From Udaeobacter sp046731855 (lineage in GTDB: Bacteria; Verrucomicrobiota; Verrucomicrobiia; Chthoniobacterales; UBA10450): DNA of 34,279 nucleotides. How positions within the stretch are numbered: the first letter of the stretch is position 1; the number at the start of each line of letters is the position of its first letter. The stretch is taken from assembly GCA_046731855.1 (NCBI GenBank), contig JBKPLX010000149.1:1-34279 (forward strand), written 5' to 3'. The position numbers and the translations under genes were made by a program. Below, in pieces: positions 32,346 to 34,279 of the stretch. The notes under the pieces are model-generated. The model was not told where the DNA came from and did not search any database. It was given only the letters and a program-made list of their open reading frames with translations.

Positions 32346-33314
32346 CTACAGGACGACGGGTGTCCCCTCGGTCATCACCAGGACCTTTTCCTCAATCCTG
32401 TGTTCGCGCGCGGATTTGAGCAAACGTTGCGGCGGTTCGTGCATGGGTTCGAAACCGAGGCGAAAAGTTCCGTAGTGCATTGGAATCAAGGTCTGGGCAC
32501 CGAGTTCGAGGAACGCCTTCACGGCTTCTTCTGGATTCATGTGAACTTCCCGGCCCGTTGGCGCTTCGTAAGCGCCGATGGGAAGCAGAGCAATTTCGAT
32601 CGGGTAGCGATCACCGATTTCTTTAAAGCCGGGAAAGTAGGCGCTATCGCCGCAGTGAAAAATGGTTCGACCATTCGCCGCAATGACAAACCCACCAAAA
32701 TCGCGGTGCAAATCTGCGAGAAACCGCGCACCCCAGTGATGACAAGGTGTGAGCGAAATTTTGAGCGGACCCAGCTCGACTGTCTGCCAGTAGTCGAGTT
32801 CGTGCACGATATGAAAGCCGAGATCATGCACCAGGTTTCCCACGCCCATCGGCACAACGATCGGCTGGTCGGCCGCCACGCGCCGTAGAGTGCGCCGGTC
32901 GAGATGATCGAAATGAGCGTGAGTCACCAATACAAAATCAATCGATGGCAAATGGTGGATTTCGAAGCCCGGTTGTTTCAGGCGTTTGATTACCTTGAGC
33001 CACTTCGACCAGTTTGGATCAATCAAGACATTGACCTCGTGAGTCTGAACAAGAAATGAAGCGTGGCCGATCCACGTAATACAAATCTCGCCTTCTCGAA
33101 TTTTTGGGAATTGCGGCGGCCGCGGGGCGTGATCACCCGCCCGTTTAACAAAAAGCGACGGAATCAGGACGCTGGTGAGAAAATTGCGTTTATGCCAGTC
33201 GGCTCGCGGACGCAAGCGGACTCGGGTAGAACGCTCGGCTATCGCATCATCCGGAGATTGGCGAACAACGTTTCTCCGGCTCTTCTTTGGAAAACGAATT
33301 GGCACGACGTTCAA
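32346..33314 (-). CDS. Metallo-beta-lactamase fold hydrolase (UlaG/NAPE-PLD-like)
   Basis: 322 residues from TTG 33314; GTG at 33305 is an alternative. The first about 60 residues are Arg-rich (KKSRRNVVRQ, STRVRLRPRAD). ITWIGHASFLVQ starts the fold; VTHAHFDHLD is the metal site, followed by PCHHWG, HCGDSAYF and PMHYGTF with the remaining ligands. The layout fits the family that includes NAPE-PLD-type phospholipases and RNase Z relatives of unknown substrate. No signal peptide is seen. It is convergent with nothing; it runs toward the YfhO gene in the same direction, with the GATCAC hairpin in between. Confidence 0.85.
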   Translation of the reverse strand: MNVVPIRFPKKSRRNVVRQSPDDAIAERSTRVRLRPRADWHKRNFLTSVLIPSLFVKRAGDHAPRPPQFPKIREGEICITWIGHASFLVQTHEVNVLIDPNWSKWLKVIKRLKQPGFEIHHLPSIDFVLVTHAHFDHLDRRTLRRVAADQPIVVPMGVGNLVHDLGFHIVHELDYWQTVELGPLKISLTPCHHWGARFLADLHRDFGGFVIAANGRTIFHCGDSAYFPGFKEIGDRYPIEIALLPIGAYEAPTGREVHMNPEEAVKAFLELGAQTLIPMHYGTFRLGFEPMHEPPQRLLKSAREHRIEEKVLVMTEGTPVVL

Positions 33315-33325
33315 ACCATATGAGA

Positions 33326-33422
33326 CAGTTAAAAAGTTAAAAGGCTTAAAAAGTTACCCAATCTTGCCAGGCGCTGCGATCGTGCCTTTTAACGTTTTAA
33401 CTTTGTAAGCTTTTTAACCTTG
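33326..33422. repeat. GTTAAAA-type inverted repeat
   Basis: CAGTTAAAAAGTTAAAAGGC then TTAAAAAGTTA (33326-33356) faces CCTTTTAACGTTTTAACTTT then GTAAGCTTTTTAACC (33386-33420). The arms are imperfect reverse complements with a loop of about 29 bases. It fills the divergent spacer between the metallo-hydrolase gene and the DUF1460 gene. AT-rich words here may also serve as promoter elements; none is assigned. Confidence 0.65.
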
Positions 33423-33457
33423 TCACCTTATGCATTTCGGCTTGAGTTGTGCCCGTT

Positions 33458-34279
33458 ATGCGAAGTTGGAAGATTGTGGTTCCCCTGTTTTTGCTTGGTT
33501 CGGTAGTGTTCGCGTCTGAGTCGCGCTTGCCGTTCGGCACTGTCTTTAAAGGGCAAGACCAATTCAATCGACTGGTTGCAAAGGCGAAAGCCGGCAATTG
33601 GAAAGCCTTGGCAATTGGGGAACGCACCGCCGCAGTAGGACAGGCATTGGTAGGAACGCGCTATAAGCATTTCACTCTTGAGATCGACAATCGGATCGAG
33701 TCGCCATCAGTAAATTTTCAGGGAATGGACTGTTGGACCTTTTTCGAGATCGCTCTCAGTTTCGCCCGAATGCTGAACGAACCAGAATCGAATTGGACTC
33801 CGGAACGTTTGCTGCATTACATCGAAATGGATCGATACCGCGGCGGCGAATGCACCGGCGACTACCTTTCGCGTCTGCATTATTTGGAAGACTGGTTGTA
33901 CGATAATAATCGCCGGGGTCTTGTTGAAGATCTGACCCGCGACCTGGGCGGACGCAGCGTTCCACATTCCGCGCGGGAGATGACCGCCGGCTGGCGACAC
34001 TATCGTTATCTGGCCGCGAACCGTTCGCTTCTCGGGCCACTTGCCCGCATGGAAGCAAACGTCTCATCACGTCCTCTCTATGAAATTCCAAAAAACAAAG
34101 TCGCAGGAATTGAATCGAAGCTGCGCAGCGGGGATATCATCGGGATTATTTCGCGCGACCGGGGTGCCCTTCGTTCGACTGCACACGTGGGTCTGGCGCT
34201 CCGCACAAGTGATGGAGTCTTGCATTTCATGCATGCTTCTTCGCCCAGTAATTACGGCCGCGTGGTCGTGGACTCGGAG
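33458..34279 (+). CDS. DUF1460 (N-acetylmuramoyl-L-alanine amidase-like) protein, partial
   Basis: 274 codons from ATG 33458; the frame is still open at the right edge. A signal peptide (MRSWKIVVPLFLLGSVVFAS) is followed by a domain of the NlpC/P60 superfamily DUF1460: VGTRYKHFTLE, GMDCWTFFEIALSFARM with nucleophile Cys92, KLRSGDIIGIISRD, and STAHVGLALRT with His243, then HFMHASSPS. Members are thought to cleave peptidoglycan stem peptides. This is the second NlpC/P60-type enzyme in the window. Its end and any partner are off the window. Confidence 0.88.
   Translation, partial: MRSWKIVVPLFLLGSVVFASESRLPFGTVFKGQDQFNRLVAKAKAGNWKALAIGERTAAVGQALVGTRYKHFTLEIDNRIESPSVNFQGMDCWTFFEIALSFARMLNEPESNWTPERLLHYIEMDRYRGGECTGDYLSRLHYLEDWLYDNNRRGLVEDLTRDLGGRSVPHSAREMTAGWRHYRYLAANRSLLGPLARMEANVSSRPLYEIPKNKVAGIESKLRSGDIIGIISRDRGALRSTAHVGLALRTSDGVLHFMHASSPSNYGRVVVDSE

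Overview
The window looks like a chromosomal segment of a Verrucomicrobiota bacterium, most likely from the Chthoniobacterales side of the phylum. The evidence is a prepilin gene set at the left edge that resembles the four-member Verru_Chthon cassette families, the diderm-type gene content, and spacers filled with hairpin repeats built from short reiterated words. Gene density is high. Starts are often GTG or TTG, many junctions overlap by 4 bp (ATGA or GTGA), and Shine-Dalgarno sequences are mostly weak. No rRNA, tRNA, CRISPR array, integrase or transposase was seen.

Layout. 1-1330 (minus): three translationally coupled prepilin-like genes in the order D, B, C; the last runs off the left edge. 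1505-5202 (plus): NADP isocitrate dehydrogenase, then a secreted S9 prolyl-oligopeptidase-type peptidase. 5243-10065 (minus): a complete D-alanylation (dlt) operon in the order dltD, decayed dltD tail, dltC, dltX, dltA, dltB. 10264-14048 (plus): glucose-6-phosphate isomerase with an extra C-terminal domain, then a soluble histidine kinase and an NtrC-type sigma-54 activator. 14144-16110: a small DUF6572-like gene (minus), then queF, queC and a 64-residue membrane protein (plus). 16151-19916 (minus): an NlpC/P60 protein, an M20 dipeptidase and an APC-type amino-acid transporter. 20236-27478 (plus): smc, then pyruvate (or branched-chain 2-oxoacid) dehydrogenase E1 alpha, E1 beta and E2. 27576-34279: envelope genes, comprising a polytopic membrane protein, an Stf0 sulfotransferase, a YfhO-like protein, a metallo-beta-lactamase-fold hydrolase and the start of a DUF1460 protein.

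The dlt operon is the most notable system. Dlt systems are best known for D-alanylating teichoic acids, which diderms lack. Here all five parts can be read from the sequence, including a 45-codon DltX gene of a size that is easily missed. Its C-terminus FVYQGF resembles the acyl-relay motif of DltX. DltB carries an extra 100-residue, cysteine-framed C-terminal domain. DltD has His where the family normally has the catalytic-triad Asp. A frame-preserving but stop-riddled copy of the dltD 3' end lies between dltD and dltC. The likely job is to add D-alanine to an unknown extracytoplasmic polymer.

A second theme is the repeats. At least four word-based hairpin families (CATTCGT, GATCAC, GTTAAAA, and GTCATTCCGAG...) sit at gene borders. 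In three genes the repeat appears to encode part of the protein: the S9 signal peptide, the DUF6572-like C-terminus and the YfhO-like N-terminus.
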